Source: Mycobacterium simiae (GTDB lineage Bacteria > Actinomycetota > Actinomycetes > Mycobacteriales > Mycobacteriaceae). From it: a stretch of DNA of 64,000 nucleotides. Of the stretch, positions 7,657-19,088 are shown piece after piece (position 1 is the stretch's first letter; every line of letters starts with the position of its first letter). The stretch is taken from contig NZ_AP022568.1 of the NCBI RefSeq assembly GCF_010727605.1, positions 3,286,001 through 3,350,000 on the forward strand. The letters run 5' to 3'. The notes beneath the pieces were generated by a model that saw only the letters and a list, made by a program, of their open reading frames with translations, was not told where the DNA came from and ran no database searches. Made by a program: the position numbers and the translations under genes.

Positions 7657-7662
7657 AGCTTA
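7657..7662 (-). promoter_or_regulatory. -10 element of the leaderless polycysteine transcript
   Basis: TAAGCT on the minus strand matches TANNNT. Seven bases separate it from the GTG of the small ORF, so transcription and translation should start at the same base. It lies in the 30-bp gap downstream of thiX. Confidence 0.65.
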
Positions 7663-7678
7663 CCCAATGACATTGGGA

Positions 7679-8101
7679 TCAAGCCAACAGCGGTTCGAGT
7701 GCGGAACGCAGGTCCCCAGCCTTCGGGACACCCGAGGACCGGTACCGCTGCCGCCCATCGACGTCGAAGATCAGCGTTGTCGGCAGCGATAGCACGGCAA
7801 ACTGGCGCGCGGCCGCCGGGTTGGCGTCGACATCGACCTCGACATGAGCGACGTCGCCCATGTTCTCGCACACCTGCTCGACAAGTCGGCGGACCCGGTC
7901 GCACGGCCCGCACCACGGTGCGCTGAAATGCACGATCGTCGGGCCGCTGGTGGACAGCCCCAGGTCCGTGGTGGCTGCTGCGGTGGCCCGGCTCGAGTCC
8001 GCGGCCACCTCGGTGATGCTCCCGGACCGACGCGTCAGCAGCCAGCCGAGTAGACCGGCCAATGCAAGGGCCGCCGCGATGGCCACGACGACAGTGGTCA
8101 C
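7679..8101 (-). CDS. thiX: Membrane-anchored thioredoxin-like protein ThiX
   Basis: 140 aa. An N-terminal membrane anchor (TTVVVAIAAALALAGLLGWLL) is followed by a thioredoxin fold with the redox motif SAPWCGPCDRVR and the cis-proline loop LSLPTTL. The active domain would face the outside if the helix is a signal anchor. In M. tuberculosis Rv0816c occupies the same place before the rhodanese operon. It probably handles thiol/disulfide exchange linked to the adjacent sulfur genes. The following promoter for the polycysteine leader makes ThiX expression separable from cysA2. Confidence 0.9.
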   Translation of the reverse strand: MTTVVVAIAAALALAGLLGWLLTRRSGSITEVAADSSRATAAATTDLGLSTSGPTIVHFSAPWCGPCDRVRRLVEQVCENMGDVAHVEVDVDANPAAARQFAVLSLPTTLIFDVDGRQRYRSSGVPKAGDLRSALEPLLA

Positions 8102-8141
8102 TTGCGCTCCTCACTTTCGCCCGGCAGGTTGCCGTTCGCGC

Positions 8142-8954
8142 TCATGACTGTTTGAACCCATCGAGGGTCACGGTTACTCCCGTAGTGATGCCTTCGATGA
8201 TCACGTCGGACCCGCGTGCACCGACCGTGCGCGGCGCCACGCCGAATGGAAGGCGCTGATCGGGCAGCCGGGTGGCGAAGGCCTGCAGCACCGCGTCACG
8301 CTTGTCGTCGGGCACGACCCGGTTAGCCGTGTCCGGACCGGTGAGCACGCCTGTCGGGGTGAACACCAGCGTCGCCTGGTCCTCGGGAGCGATCGAGAGA
8401 TCCATCGAGATGCTGACCCGGTGGTCGAACCCAGCCGTTTTGGGGGTGCCGCTGAAAACCAGGCCGTGGTTGCCGGAGATCCCCGATTCGGTGGTGCCGC
8501 CGGTCGCGTCGTTGGTCTCGGCAGGCGGGGCCTCGACCATCAAATCATCGATGCCCAGGTAGCGGCCCAAGTGCGTCGAATCGATGATGATGCGGCTTTC
8601 CAGCTTGCCCACCGGAAGCTTTGCGTGGGGTCTGATCAGCCATGATGCGTAGGTCAGGTCGATCGAGTGCATGGTCGCTTCGAGGGTGGCCGTGCCGGTC
8701 ATCGCATGGTCGATCCCGTTGGCCTTGATCTCCAGCTCGTTGTAGTGGCGGTGCAGCGCCTGGGGGATAAACGGGAAAGCCAGGATCGCGACGAAGGGGT
8801 CGGAGCCCAGATTTGCCGCTTTGCGCACGCTGCGGGAGAGCTGGTATTCGGCGTAGATGCTGGTTCCGTAGTCGACGCCGACAACACCGATGACAATCAC
8901 CGCCACGGCAGATACCGCCGTGATGACACCGATCAGCACCCTGCGCATCCGCAT
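8142..8954 (-). CDS. lmeA: LmeA-like DUF2993 envelope protein
   Basis: 270 aa. N-terminal signal anchor (VLIGVITAVSAVAVIVIGVVG) followed by a DUF2993 domain built of amphipathic strands (LEIKANGIDHAMTGTATLEA, IIDSTHLGRYLGIDDLMVEA). LmeA, its M. smegmatis homologue, is a periplasmic phospholipid-binding protein needed for mannan elongation of lipomannan/lipoarabinomannan. The homologous locus in M. tuberculosis is Rv0817c, next to thiX, as here. The catalytic mechanism is unknown; a lipid chaperone role is plausible. Confidence 0.85.
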   Translation of the reverse strand: MRMRRVLIGVITAVSAVAVIVIGVVGVDYGTSIYAEYQLSRSVRKAANLGSDPFVAILAFPFIPQALHRHYNELEIKANGIDHAMTGTATLEATMHSIDLTYASWLIRPHAKLPVGKLESRIIIDSTHLGRYLGIDDLMVEAPPAETNDATGGTTESGISGNHGLVFSGTPKTAGFDHRVSISMDLSIAPEDQATLVFTPTGVLTGPDTANRVVPDDKRDAVLQAFATRLPDQRLPFGVAPRTVGARGSDVIIEGITTGVTVTLDGFKQS

Positions 8955-9143
8955 ATTGTGACGCAGTCCGCTGCGGCGCGCGGTGCGGATTTCTGGCCGA
9001 ACACCCGGTGGTGGGCCTCACAGTACGTAACATCCGCACGCACAAAGGCCAGGTAGCACGTTATCGTAGGGTGACCTCGCCACTAACGCCGTGTGGCTTG
9101 CGAATCTGGGAGATGCCTTTCCCCCCGAAGCTGGAGGGGCTTG

Positions 9144-10837
<1,694 letters not shown>

Positions 10838-10874
10838 CGGACATCGCGGGCAGAAGTACTGTGCCAGCAAATTA

Positions 10875-10892
10875 TTCACCGCACGTTCACGG
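10875..10892 (+). promoter_or_regulatory. Pho-box-like direct repeat upstream of pstS
   Basis: TTCACC (10875) and TTCACG (10886) repeat with an 11-bp period, one helical turn, the pattern bound by RegX3/PhoP-type regulators at mycobacterial phosphate genes. TAGTTT (10926-10931) could be the -10 of the same promoter. Phosphate-starvation control by SenX3-RegX3 is inferred. Confidence 0.5.
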
Positions 10893-10955
10893 ATTAGGCG
10901 CCCTCGTGCGAGGTGCACCGGCGGATAGTTTCGAGCGTCGGTCGCATGCGACGGA

Positions 10956-12092
10956 ATGCGTCAGAAAGCGAGATCGGTGAGGCTCCACGTTGCGGGCAAC
11001 GCGCTGACGGCAGCGGTGTCGGCAGTGCTGATGACGTGCGTCGGATTGACGGCCTGTGGCAACGACAACAATCACCACGGCGCCACCACCCTCAACCCCG
11101 CCGGCACCGTCGCATGCGGCGGCAAAGGCGAGCTGACGGCCGAAGGATCCACCGCGCAACAGAACGCGATGGCGGTATTCGGTCACGTGTGGGGCCAATA
11201 CTGTCCACGAAAATCCGTGTCGTACAACCCAACTGGGTCAGGCGCCGGTCGTGAGCAGTTCATCGCCGGGCACGTCGACTTTGCGGGTTCGGATTCTCCT
11301 TTGGTCGCCGACCAGATCACACCGGCGACCAAGCGCTGCAACGGAAACCCGGCGTGGGATTTACCACTGGTGTTCGGACCGGTCGCGTTGGTCTACAACG
11401 TGCCCGGCATAGCCGAGCTGACGGTGAACAGTGACGCGCTGGCCCGGATCCTGACCGGAAAGATCGTCACGTGGAGTGATCCGGTCCTGGCCGGACTGAA
11501 TCCCGGGGTGACGCTGCCCGACCTGAAGATCACGCCGATCTACCGGTCGGACTCGTCGGGCACCACCGACAATCTGCAGAAGTACCTGACTGCCGCAGCA
11601 CCCCAGAGTTGGCCTAAAGGGGTCGGCACCGAATTTCAGGGCGGCGTGGGGGAAGGTGCGGCGAAGTCGTCCGGCGTCATCCAGGCCGTGCGCACGATGC
11701 ATGGTGCGATTGGCTACGTAGAGAAGGGTTTCGCCGACCAGGCCGGCCTGCCCTACGCACAGATCGCCACCGGTGGCGGTGTCGTCCCACTGACTACCGC
11801 GACGACGAGTAACGCGATCAACACCGCCACGTTCGTGCAAGGGGGCAACGACTTGGTGCTGAACCTCAACTCGATGTACGGCAATCAGCAGCCGAACGCC
11901 TACCCGTTGGTGCTGGTGACCTACGAGATCGTCTGTTCGAAGGGGTACGACCCGCAGACCGCCCAGGCAATCAAGTCCTTTTTGACCGTGGCCGCGAACG
12001 CCGGTCAGGACAGCCTTTCGGCGGCCGGCTACATCCCAGTGACCGATAAGGTCAAGGAGCGACTGATCGCCGCAATCGACGCGATGGAGTAG
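10956..12092 (+). CDS. pstS: Phosphate-binding lipoprotein PstS
   Basis: 378 aa. A signal peptide ends in the lipobox VGLTACG, predicting a lipid-anchored envelope protein. The PBP domain has the phosphate-contact segments LTAEGSTAQQ, YNPTGSGAGREQF, DFAGSDSPL and YRSDSSGTTDNL, as in PstS. It delivers phosphate to the PstC/PstA permease. ATG at 10956 gives a long basic n-region; GTG at 10977 (starting VRLHVAG) is equally plausible for a lipoprotein signal. It opens the pstS-pstC-pstA-pstB operon and has a pho-box-like repeat upstream. Confidence 0.93.
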   Translation: MRQKARSVRLHVAGNALTAAVSAVLMTCVGLTACGNDNNHHGATTLNPAGTVACGGKGELTAEGSTAQQNAMAVFGHVWGQYCPRKSVSYNPTGSGAGREQFIAGHVDFAGSDSPLVADQITPATKRCNGNPAWDLPLVFGPVALVYNVPGIAELTVNSDALARILTGKIVTWSDPVLAGLNPGVTLPDLKITPIYRSDSSGTTDNLQKYLTAAAPQSWPKGVGTEFQGGVGEGAAKSSGVIQAVRTMHGAIGYVEKGFADQAGLPYAQIATGGGVVPLTTATTSNAINTATFVQGGNDLVLNLNSMYGNQQPNAYPLVLVTYEIVCSKGYDPQTAQAIKSFLTVAANAGQDSLSAAGYIPVTDKVKERLIAAIDAME

Positions 12093-12132
12093 CCCTGGAG
12101 CCGAGAGCGACAGCAGAAGTGACGGATTCACA

Positions 12133-13164
12133 GTGACGACGCCAGATCCAGGCCCTGCGAGTTCGGCCGCGGACAGCGCCCGGTCGTCGACGCGGGCGCC
12201 GATGCTACCGATCCCGCCGTGGAACGACGCGTCACCGCGGTTCGGGGACCGGACGTTTCGCCGGTTGGCGGAGGCTACCGGGGCCTTGATCGCGGTCCTG
12301 GTGATCGCGATCGGCGGATTCCTGCTCTGGCGTGCGATACCGGCCCTGCAGCGCAACCAGGAGAACTTCTTCACCTATCGCGGCAACTGGGTCACCGTGG
12401 ACACCTCGGCCATGCACTTCGGAATCCTGGACCTGCTGCAGGTGACGGTGTTCGTGTCGATATTCGCTCTGATCCTGGCCATGCCGGTCGGGTTGGGCGT
12501 CGCCATCTTCCTCAGTCAGTACGCGCCGCGACGACTTGCCGGAGCGCTTGCCTACACGGTCGACTTGCTGGCCGCGGTGCCCTCGATCATCTACGGCGTG
12601 TGGGGTCTTTACGTGCTGGCGCCGCAACTGCGACCCGTCGCGACCTGGCTGAACCATTCGCTGGGCTGGTGCTTCCTGTTCGCCGACGGCAGCGCGTCAG
12701 CGGCCGGCGGCGGCACCATTTTCACCGGGGGGCTTGTCTTGGCGGTGATGATCTTGCCCATCATCACCGCGGTTACCCGCGAGGTTTTCATGCAGACACC
12801 CGATGAACAGATCGAGGCCGCGCTCGCCCTCGGGGCGACCCGATGGGAGGTGGTCAAGACCACGGTGTTGCCTTTCGGGCGGTCGGGATATGTCAGCGGC
12901 GCAATGCTGGGCCTGGGCCGTGCGCTGGGGGAGACGGTCGCGCTGTTGATCATCCTGCGTGGCACCCAGAAGGCGTTCGGCTGGTCGCTGTTCGACGGTG
13001 GCTCGACGTTCGCCACCAAGATCGCCGCGACAGCATGGGAATTCAACGACCGCTACAAGGCCGGCGCGTACATCGCCGCGGGTTTGGTGCTTTTCCTGTT
13101 GACCTTCGTGATCGACGCCGTCGCGCGTGGGGTCGTTGCCGGTTCCGTCCGGGGCCGGCGATGA
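12133..13164 (+). CDS. pstC: Phosphate ABC permease PstC
   Basis: 343 aa. Six predicted membrane helices, the first at about 50-70, and the ABC permease EAA loop EAALALGATRWEVVKTTVLP on the cytoplasmic side for docking to PstB. It forms the phosphate channel with PstA. Its stop overlaps the pstA start (ATGA), so the two subunits are made in balance. A 45-residue Pro/Ser-rich N-terminal extension precedes the first helix. Confidence 0.93.
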   Translation: MTTPDPGPASSAADSARSSTRAPMLPIPPWNDASPRFGDRTFRRLAEATGALIAVLVIAIGGFLLWRAIPALQRNQENFFTYRGNWVTVDTSAMHFGILDLLQVTVFVSIFALILAMPVGLGVAIFLSQYAPRRLAGALAYTVDLLAAVPSIIYGVWGLYVLAPQLRPVATWLNHSLGWCFLFADGSASAAGGGTIFTGGLVLAVMILPIITAVTREVFMQTPDEQIEAALALGATRWEVVKTTVLPFGRSGYVSGAMLGLGRALGETVALLIILRGTQKAFGWSLFDGGSTFATKIAATAWEFNDRYKAGAYIAAGLVLFLLTFVIDAVARGVVAGSVRGRR

Positions 13165-14075
13165 CCTCGATCTTCGATCGGCCGCTCAAGGCGCGCAGGC
13201 TGTCCCGCCTCGGCCGGCGCCGGCGGGCCGCCAACATCGTTGCGACCGTGCTGGTCTCGGTGGCGATGCTGATCGCGCTGACCCCGTTGCTGTGGCTGCT
13301 GTACGCGGTGATCGCGAAGGGGTACCGCGCGGTCGCCTCCTCGACGTGGTGGACGCATTCCCAAGCGGGGATAACACCGTTTCTGCCCGGCGGCGGCGCG
13401 TATCACGCGATCGTCGGCACCGTGCTGCAGGGACTGGTGGCCGCGGCGATTTCGGTCCCGATCGGTGTCATGCTCGCCGTCTACCTGGTCGAGTATGGCG
13501 GCAGCACCCGGCTGGGCAGGGTGGCGACCTTCATGGTGGACATCCTGTCCGGCGTCCCCTCCATCGTGGCGGCGTTGTTCATTTACGCGCTGTGTGTGGC
13601 GACGCTGGGGCTGCCCCGTTCGGGTTTCGCGGTGTCGCTGGCGTTGGTGTTGTTGATGCTTCCGGTGATCGAGCGCACAACCGAGGAGATGCTGCGGATA
13701 GTTCCGACAGAACTCCGCGAGGCCAGTTATGCCCTGGGTGTCCCGAAGTGGAAAACCATTGTCAGAGTTGTGATTCCGACCGGGTTGTCGGGCATCATCA
13801 CCGGTGTCATGCTGGGGGTGGCCCGAGTCATGGGCGAGACGGCACCGCTGCTGATCTTGGTGGGTTATTCGCAGGCAATGAACTTCGACCTACTCAGAGG
13901 ATTCATGGGAACGCTGCCTGGCATGATGTTCAATCAGACGGCGGCCGGTGCGGGCGTCAACCCGGTACCCACGGAGCGGCTGTGGGGAGCGGGGCTGACA
14001 CTGATTTTGCTGATCGCGGTGATCAATATCGGAGCCAGGGTCGTCTCAATGATGTTTGCTCCCAAAAAGTCCTAA
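13161..14075 (+). CDS. pstA: Phosphate ABC permease PstA
   Basis: 304 aa with about six membrane helices and the EAA loop [21 protein letters not shown]. Start ATG at 13161 overlaps the pstC stop; a much longer open frame upstream is only the out-of-phase continuation through pstC and is not used. The MGETAPLL segment is typical of PstA. It partners PstC in phosphate import. Confidence 0.93.
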   Translation: MTSIFDRPLKARRLSRLGRRRRAANIVATVLVSVAMLIALTPLLWLLYAVIAKGYRAVASSTWWTHSQAGITPFLPGGGAYHAIVGTVLQGLVAAAISVPIGVMLAVYLVEYGGSTRLGRVATFMVDILSGVPSIVAALFIYALCVATLGLPRSGFAVSLALVLLMLPVIERTTEEMLRIVPTELREASYALGVPKWKTIVRVVIPTGLSGIITGVMLGVARVMGETAPLLILVGYSQAMNFDLLRGFMGTLPGMMFNQTAAGAGVNPVPTERLWGAGLTLILLIAVINIGARVVSMMFAPKKS

Positions 14076-14088
14076 GGAGGAGTGCTGG

Positions 14089-14865
14089 GTGGCCAAGCGC
14101 TTGGACTTGAAAGACGTCAACATCTACTACGGATCGTTTCAGGCGGTCGCGGATGTGACACTGTCGATTCTGCCGCGCAGTGTGACGGCGTTCATCGGAG
14201 CGTCAGGCTGCGGTAAGACGACCGTGCTACGAACACTGAATCGGATGCATGAGGTCATCCCAGGGGCTCGCGTCGAGGGCACCGTTTTGCTCGACGACGA
14301 GAACATCTACGCCTCCGGCATCGACCCGGTCGGTGTGCGCCGCGCGATCGGCATGGTGTTCCAGAGGCCGAACCCGTTCCCCGCCATGTCGATTCGCGAC
14401 AATGTGGTGGCGGGTCTGAAGCTTCAAGGGGTGCGCAATCGCAAGCTGCTCGACGAGGTCGCCGAGCACTCGTTGCGCGGCGCCAACCTGTGGGATGAGG
14501 TCAAGGACCGGTTGAACAGGCCCGGCGGTGGACTGTCCGGCGGGCAGCAGCAGCGGTTGTGCATTGCGCGGGCCATCGCCGTGCAACCCGACGTCCTGCT
14601 GATGGATGAGCCGTGCTCGGCACTGGACCCGATTTCGACGATGGCGATCGAGGAACTGATCAGTGAGCTGAAGCAGGACTACACGATTGTCATCGTCACG
14701 CACAACATGCAACAGGCGGCCCGGGTCAGCGATCACACGGCGTTCTTCAACCTGGAAGCGGCGGGCAAGCCCGGTCGGCTCATCGAGATCGATGACACCG
14801 AAAAGATCTTTTCCAACCCCTCGCAAAAGGCGACCGAGGATTACATTTCGGGCCGCTTCGGCTGA
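14089..14865 (+). CDS. pstB: Phosphate ABC transporter ATPase PstB (PhoT)
   Basis: 258 aa. Walker [11 protein letters not shown]-loop [12 protein letters not shown], signature [14 protein letters not shown], Walker [13 protein letters not shown] and switch His in IVTHNMQQ are all intact. GTG start is fixed by TAAGGAGG immediately upstream (14071-14080), which overlaps the pstA end. It energises PstSCA; with PhoU it also signals phosphate status to the SenX3/RegX3 pair. In M. tuberculosis the corresponding phoT stands alone at this place. Confidence 0.95.
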   Translation: MAKRLDLKDVNIYYGSFQAVADVTLSILPRSVTAFIGASGCGKTTVLRTLNRMHEVIPGARVEGTVLLDDENIYASGIDPVGVRRAIGMVFQRPNPFPAMSIRDNVVAGLKLQGVRNRKLLDEVAEHSLRGANLWDEVKDRLNRPGGGLSGGQQQRLCIARAIAVQPDVLLMDEPCSALDPISTMAIEELISELKQDYTIVIVTHNMQQAARVSDHTAFFNLEAAGKPGRLIEIDDTEKIFSNPSQKATEDYISGRFG

Positions 14866-14869
14866 GGTC

Positions 14870-15538
14870 CTACGGCGTCGTGGACGTTGCCTCGTCCTCG
14901 GGCAATTTGCCGGTCGCCTGGAAGATGACGCGCCGGGCGACTTCCACCGCGTGGTCGGCGAAGCGTTCGTAGAACCGCCCCAGCAACGTCACGTCGACGG
15001 CGGCCGCCACGCCGTGGCGCCACTCCCGGTCCATCAGCACCGAGAATAAGTGGCGGTGCAGGTCGTCCATCGCGTCGTCTTCTTCGCGTATCCGCGCCGC
15101 TTTCTCCGGGTCGCGGGATAGCACCACCTCTTGCGCGCTGTTACCCAATTCGACTGCCACCCTGCCCATTTCGGCAAAGTAGCCGTTGACCTCCTCGGGC
15201 AGTGCGTGCTGTGGATGCCGCCGGCGGGCGATTTTGGCGACGTGTAGCGCCAGGGCGCCCATGCGGTCGATGTCGGCGACCATCTGGATGGCACTGACGA
15301 TCGAGCGGAGATCACCGGCCACCGGTGCCTGCAGCGCCAGCAACACGAAAGCGCTTTCTTCGGCGCCAGCGCTGAGCCGCGCAATCAGTTCGTGTCCGGA
15401 AATCACCTGCTCAGCAAGGACGAGGTCGGCCTGCAACAGCGCCTGGGTAGCCTGCTCCATGGCCACCCCGGCCAGCCCGCACATTTCGCCCAGCCGCTCG
15501 GATAAATCCGAGAGTTGCTCGTGGTAGGCGGTCCGCAT
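14870..15538 (-). CDS. phoU: Phosphate-signalling protein PhoU (PhoY2-like)
   Basis: 222 aa, two PhoU helical repeats (residues about 10-100 and 115-210) with the metal-binding motifs [20 protein letters not shown] and [16 protein letters not shown]. PhoU links the Pst transporter to the phosphate-sensing histidine kinase and limits phosphate uptake. It is convergent with pstB, their stops only a few bases apart, and downstream of the LCP gene on the minus strand. Confidence 0.93.
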   Translation of the reverse strand: MRTAYHEQLSDLSERLGEMCGLAGVAMEQATQALLQADLVLAEQVISGHELIARLSAGAEESAFVLLALQAPVAGDLRSIVSAIQMVADIDRMGALALHVAKIARRRHPQHALPEEVNGYFAEMGRVAVELGNSAQEVVLSRDPEKAARIREEDDAMDDLHRHLFSVLMDREWRHGVAAAVDVTLLGRFYERFADHAVEVARRVIFQATGKLPEDEATSTTP

Positions 15539-15595
15539 GTCGCCAAGCCTACTTTCTCGGCGTCGAAAACGGCGGTCTAGCGCGGCGAAATGCCG

Positions 15596-17719
15596 TTATT
15601 CACAGGTGGTATCGGCGGCGTTGGTCACCGTCAGGTCGTCGGGCAATTTGGTGGGTGTGCTGCCTGGGTTGCGGTCGATCTGCACGGACAGCGACGAGCC
15701 GCTGGGCGCGGGAGGGCTAACCGACTGGAAGTCGGGCCCAAGTACCACCTGGACGACCTGCCCGTAGCCGGACACCCGCGCGACCTTCGAGTTGGCGAAG
15801 GCCGAGGCCACCGTCGCGGCCGCTTGCTCGTTGCCGGGCGAAAAGAACACCGTTGTCGACGTCAGCGGGCTCGGGTAGTCATCCGGCGACATGACGTTGA
15901 AGCCATTGCGCTTGAGCTGGTTCGTGGCGGTCGCGGCAAGCCCACTCTGAGCGGTCGCATTCGACACGCGCACGGTGACGTCCTCGGGCGAGGTCGTCGT
16001 TACCTGCTCGCGGCGCGCCTCGGGAGCGGGTGTCGGCGACGGCTTTGTGGTGGGGGCAGTGGTCGGCCCCGACTTGGGGTTATTGCCCAGGCTCGCGGCG
16101 TTCTGGTCGTTTTCTTGGGGTAGTGGATCGTCGTTGATGATGGCGCTGAAGAGCGCTTTCATGCCGGCCGTGCGGGGCGGTTCGTCGCCGTTCTGGTCGG
16201 TCACGCCGGTCGGCACCGTGACGAATGTGAAGTGACCGGCCGCCATGCCCTGCAGCGACTGGCCCAGTTGCACGAGGTCTTTGGTCTGCACGTTGTCCAC
16301 GTAGCTGTTGCTGATGAACATGTTGACCACGTTGTTCAGCTTGTTCAGGTCGGTCAGGGTGTCTTCGGAGATCAGCGAACGCAACAGCGACGACAGGAAC
16401 AACTGCTGGCGTTTGATCCGGCCGTAGTCACCGTTGAACTCGGTGGTGACCTGACGCGCCCGCACATAGTTCAGCGCTGTCGGGCCGTCAATGAGTTGAC
16501 GTCCCGAATGCTCCAGCACCGTGCCGAGCTCGTAGTCGTGCAGCGGCGTCTTGCTGCACACCTCCACACCGCCGAGGGCCTCGACCATCTTGGCGAAGCC
16601 CGCGAAGTCGACGGCGATAAATCGATTGATGCTCAGCCCGGATAGCTTCTGAATTACCTTCACCAGACACTTCGGACCGCCGAAGGAAAACGCGGAGTTC
16701 AACTTGGTCTCGGTGTAGACCATCTTCGGGCCCCACGTCTTCGACTTCTCGTCGTAGAGGGGCCCGTATTTTCCGGTGTCAGGGTTCCATGCTTCGCACT
16801 GCATGGGGGTGATCGCGAGGTCCCGGGGAAACGAGACGGCCACCACCCGTTTGCGGTTCGCCGGGATATTGACCAGGATCACGGTGTCCGAGCGGGCGCC
16901 TCCGGCGTCCTCGGTGTCCCCGGCGCCCATGTCAGCGTTGGCGCCCGACCGGGAGTCGATGCCGACAATCAGGAAGTCTTCGTCGCCGTACTGTCCGCTC
17001 GGGTCGACGATGTCGTCGGAGTGCGGGTCGAGCGCACTGATCATGTTGAGCCGGTGATTCTTCGACGCGCTCCACTGCCAGGCGCCGCCGGTCAGGGCCA
17101 GTGCCAGGACCGCCACCAGCGCGGCCAGCGAACGCCCGGCGACCAGCATGCCCCGACGGCGTGACGTGGGTTTCGGCTCCTCGACAGGTTTCGACCGGCG
17201 GAACCGCTTACGCGGGGTCGGAGCCGGCTCGGCCTCGTCGTCGGTCGGGGAGGCCGATGACTCGAGTTCGGGTATCTCCGCGACGGCGAGCGAATAGGCC
17301 GGAGTATCGATGACCTGGGTGTCCTGCATGGCGACGAACAGGTCCGCGTCGGACTCGAAGGAATCGGAGTCGAAGGGTTCGGCGTCCAAGAATTCGTCGT
17401 CCAAGAATTCGTCGTCGTCGAACGCCGCGCGGCGGTGACGGCGGCCGCCGGTGTCGGCGCCGACTTTGGCGATCAGGTCGGCGACGCTGATTGCGCCCGA
17501 CGCGTGGTTTCCGCTGGGCTCCGGTGACTCGTCGGATTCGTCAGGTTCGTCGGGGGCTGGTGCGGCCGGCTGCGGGACTTGCCAGCGGTGGACGGTGTCG
17601 TCGGGCGGCGGCTCGGAGAACCGCTCCCACGGCGCCGCACCCAAGGCGACGGAGCCGGCCGGTGGCCGGTCGCTGGAGCGGCGATAGCCCAGAGTGGCGT
17701 CTACCTCGCCGTCACCCAT
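15596..17719 (-). CDS. LytR-CpsA-Psr (LCP) family cell-wall ligase, Rv0822c-like
   Basis: 707 aa. A long disordered acidic cytoplasmic N-terminus (1-185) precedes one membrane helix (about 190-211). The LCP catalytic domain spans about 240-480 and contains ARSDTVILV and SFPRDLAI, with the conserved arginines and aspartates that bind polyprenyl pyrophosphate. A LytR_C domain (VTVRVSNATAQSGLA... VVQVVLGPDF) lies near 590-675. LCP proteins attach arabinogalactan or other glycans to peptidoglycan. Rv0822c is the positional homologue; Lcp1 (Rv3267) is the main ligase elsewhere, so this is an accessory member. Confidence 0.88.
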   Translation of the reverse strand: MGDGEVDATLGYRRSSDRPPAGSVALGAAPWERFSEPPPDDTVHRWQVPQPAAPAPDEPDESDESPEPSGNHASGAISVADLIAKVGADTGGRRHRRAAFDDDEFLDDEFLDAEPFDSDSFESDADLFVAMQDTQVIDTPAYSLAVAEIPELESSASPTDDEAEPAPTPRKRFRRSKPVEEPKPTSRRRGMLVAGRSLAALVAVLALALTGGAWQWSASKNHRLNMISALDPHSDDIVDPSGQYGDEDFLIVGIDSRSGANADMGAGDTEDAGGARSDTVILVNIPANRKRVVAVSFPRDLAITPMQCEAWNPDTGKYGPLYDEKSKTWGPKMVYTETKLNSAFSFGGPKCLVKVIQKLSGLSINRFIAVDFAGFAKMVEALGGVEVCSKTPLHDYELGTVLEHSGRQLIDGPTALNYVRARQVTTEFNGDYGRIKRQQLFLSSLLRSLISEDTLTDLNKLNNVVNMFISNSYVDNVQTKDLVQLGQSLQGMAAGHFTFVTVPTGVTDQNGDEPPRTAGMKALFSAIINDDPLPQENDQNAASLGNNPKSGPTTAPTTKPSPTPAPEARREQVTTTSPEDVTVRVSNATAQSGLAATATNQLKRNGFNVMSPDDYPSPLTSTTVFFSPGNEQAAATVASAFANSKVARVSGYGQVVQVVLGPDFQSVSPPAPSGSSLSVQIDRNPGSTPTKLPDDLTVTNAADTTCE

Positions 17720-17937
17720 GTCCTTACTCGCCTCCGAAGCGTTGATGCCGCCGTCAGTGATGTCCGTGCGTCAAATCACCGCAGCGCCCTGCCAAGCGCT
17801 GCAACTTCGCTGCCCCTCAGGTCACGCTGTGTTTCGTAGCCCCTACGTGGCCGACAAACCGAACCGCCGCCCACGCGCAATCCAGCAAGGTCCACATCGT
17901 ACTGACTTATCGGCCCGGGCGCGATTTCGAGCGGGGT

Positions 17938-19071
17938 TCAGCCGCCGGAGTGCATCACGTCCGCCCCGGCCGGCACCGTGCAGTCGTCAGGGTCGTCCAA
18001 CCAGCCGTCGGGTAGGGCCACCCGAGCGGCGGATCCCTGGCGGCCCCGCGGTCCGTTCGCCGCGTCCGGGAATGCGATCGCGGTGTCGAGCTGATTCAGC
18101 AGAGCGTTCAGCTCGTCAAATGTCTTGACCAGGGCCAGCGCGCGGCGCAGCTCGGAGCCGGCCGGAAAACCATGCAGGTACCAGGCGACGTGCTTGCGGA
18201 TGTCGCGCATGGCCTTGTCCTCGCCGAAATGCGCGATGAGCAACTCGCCGTGCCGGCGGACGATATCGGCGACTTCTCCGAGGGTGGGCGGCGCGGGGAC
18301 GGGGCTGCCGGTGAACGCGGCCGACAGCTCGGCGAACAGCCACGGCCGGCCTAGGCATCCGCGGCCGATGACGACACCGTCGCAGCCGGTGCTGGCCATC
18401 ATCGTCAGGGCGTCGCTGGCGTCGTAGATGTCGCCGTTGCCGAGCACGGGGATGGTCTGCACGTGCTGCTTGAGCTGGGCGATCTGCTCCCAGTCGGCGG
18501 TGCCGCTGTAGCGCTGGGCCGCCGTCCGGGCGTGCAGGGCGACGGCCGCGGCGCCTTCGGCCTCGGCGATCCGGCCGGCGTCCAGGTGCGTCGGGTGCTC
18601 GTCGTCGATACCGATCCGAAACTTCACGGTCACCGGGATGTCGGCGTCTTCGGTCGCGCGGACCGCGGCCGCCACGATCTGGCCGAACAGCCGCCGCTTG
18701 TAGGGCAACGCGGCACCGCCGCCGCGCTTGGTGACCTTGGGCACCGGGCAGCCGAAGTTCATGTCGATGTGGTCGGCGAGGTCTTCGTCGACAATCATCT
18801 TCGCCGCCGCGTAGGTGGTGGCCGGGTCGACGGTGTAGAGCTGCAGCGAACGGGGTGATTCGTCCGGCGCGAACGTCGTCATGTGCATGGTGACCGGATG
18901 CCGCTCGACGAGGGCGCGCGCCGTCACCATCTCGCAGACGTAGAGCCCGCTGACCGTGCCGACCTTGGCTTGCTCGAGTTCGCGACACAACGTCCGGAAT
19001 GCGACGTTGGTCACACCCGCCATCGGGGCCAGCACCACCGGGCTGGCGAGCGTGATGGGGCCGATACGCAA
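17938..19071 (-). CDS. dus: tRNA-dihydrouridine synthase (DusB type)
   Basis: About 377 aa. FMN barrel with VVLAPMAGVTN at the first strand, the catalytic cysteine in MNFGCPVPKVTKRGGGAAL, VKFRIGID, ALHARTAAQRYSG and GRGCLGRPWLF. It reduces uridine in tRNA D-loops using NADPH. The start is uncertain: TTG at 19071 (LRIGPITLASP) is the last possible, and no ATG or GTG with a ribosome site is evident before the overlap with the end of desA1. It lies directly downstream of desA1, matching Rv0823c-Rv0824c. Confidence 0.88.
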   Translation of the reverse strand: MRIGPITLASPVVLAPMAGVTNVAFRTLCRELEQAKVGTVSGLYVCEMVTARALVERHPVTMHMTTFAPDESPRSLQLYTVDPATTYAAAKMIVDEDLADHIDMNFGCPVPKVTKRGGGAALPYKRRLFGQIVAAAVRATEDADIPVTVKFRIGIDDEHPTHLDAGRIAEAEGAAAVALHARTAAQRYSGTADWEQIAQLKQHVQTIPVLGNGDIYDASDALTMMASTGCDGVVIGRGCLGRPWLFAELSAAFTGSPVPAPPTLGEVADIVRRHGELLIAHFGEDKAMRDIRKHVAWYLHGFPAGSELRRALALVKTFDELNALLNQLDTAIAFPDAANGPRGRQGSAARVALPDGWLDDPDDCTVPAGADVMHSGG

Positions 19072-19088
19072 CGCGGTGTCCGGTCCGA

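Noticed and set aside
5842..7926. A 694-codon open frame on the plus strand opposite sseC2, cysA2 and the DUF4395 gene
   Set aside because: Antisense to recognised genes, no domain, composition typical of shadow frames.
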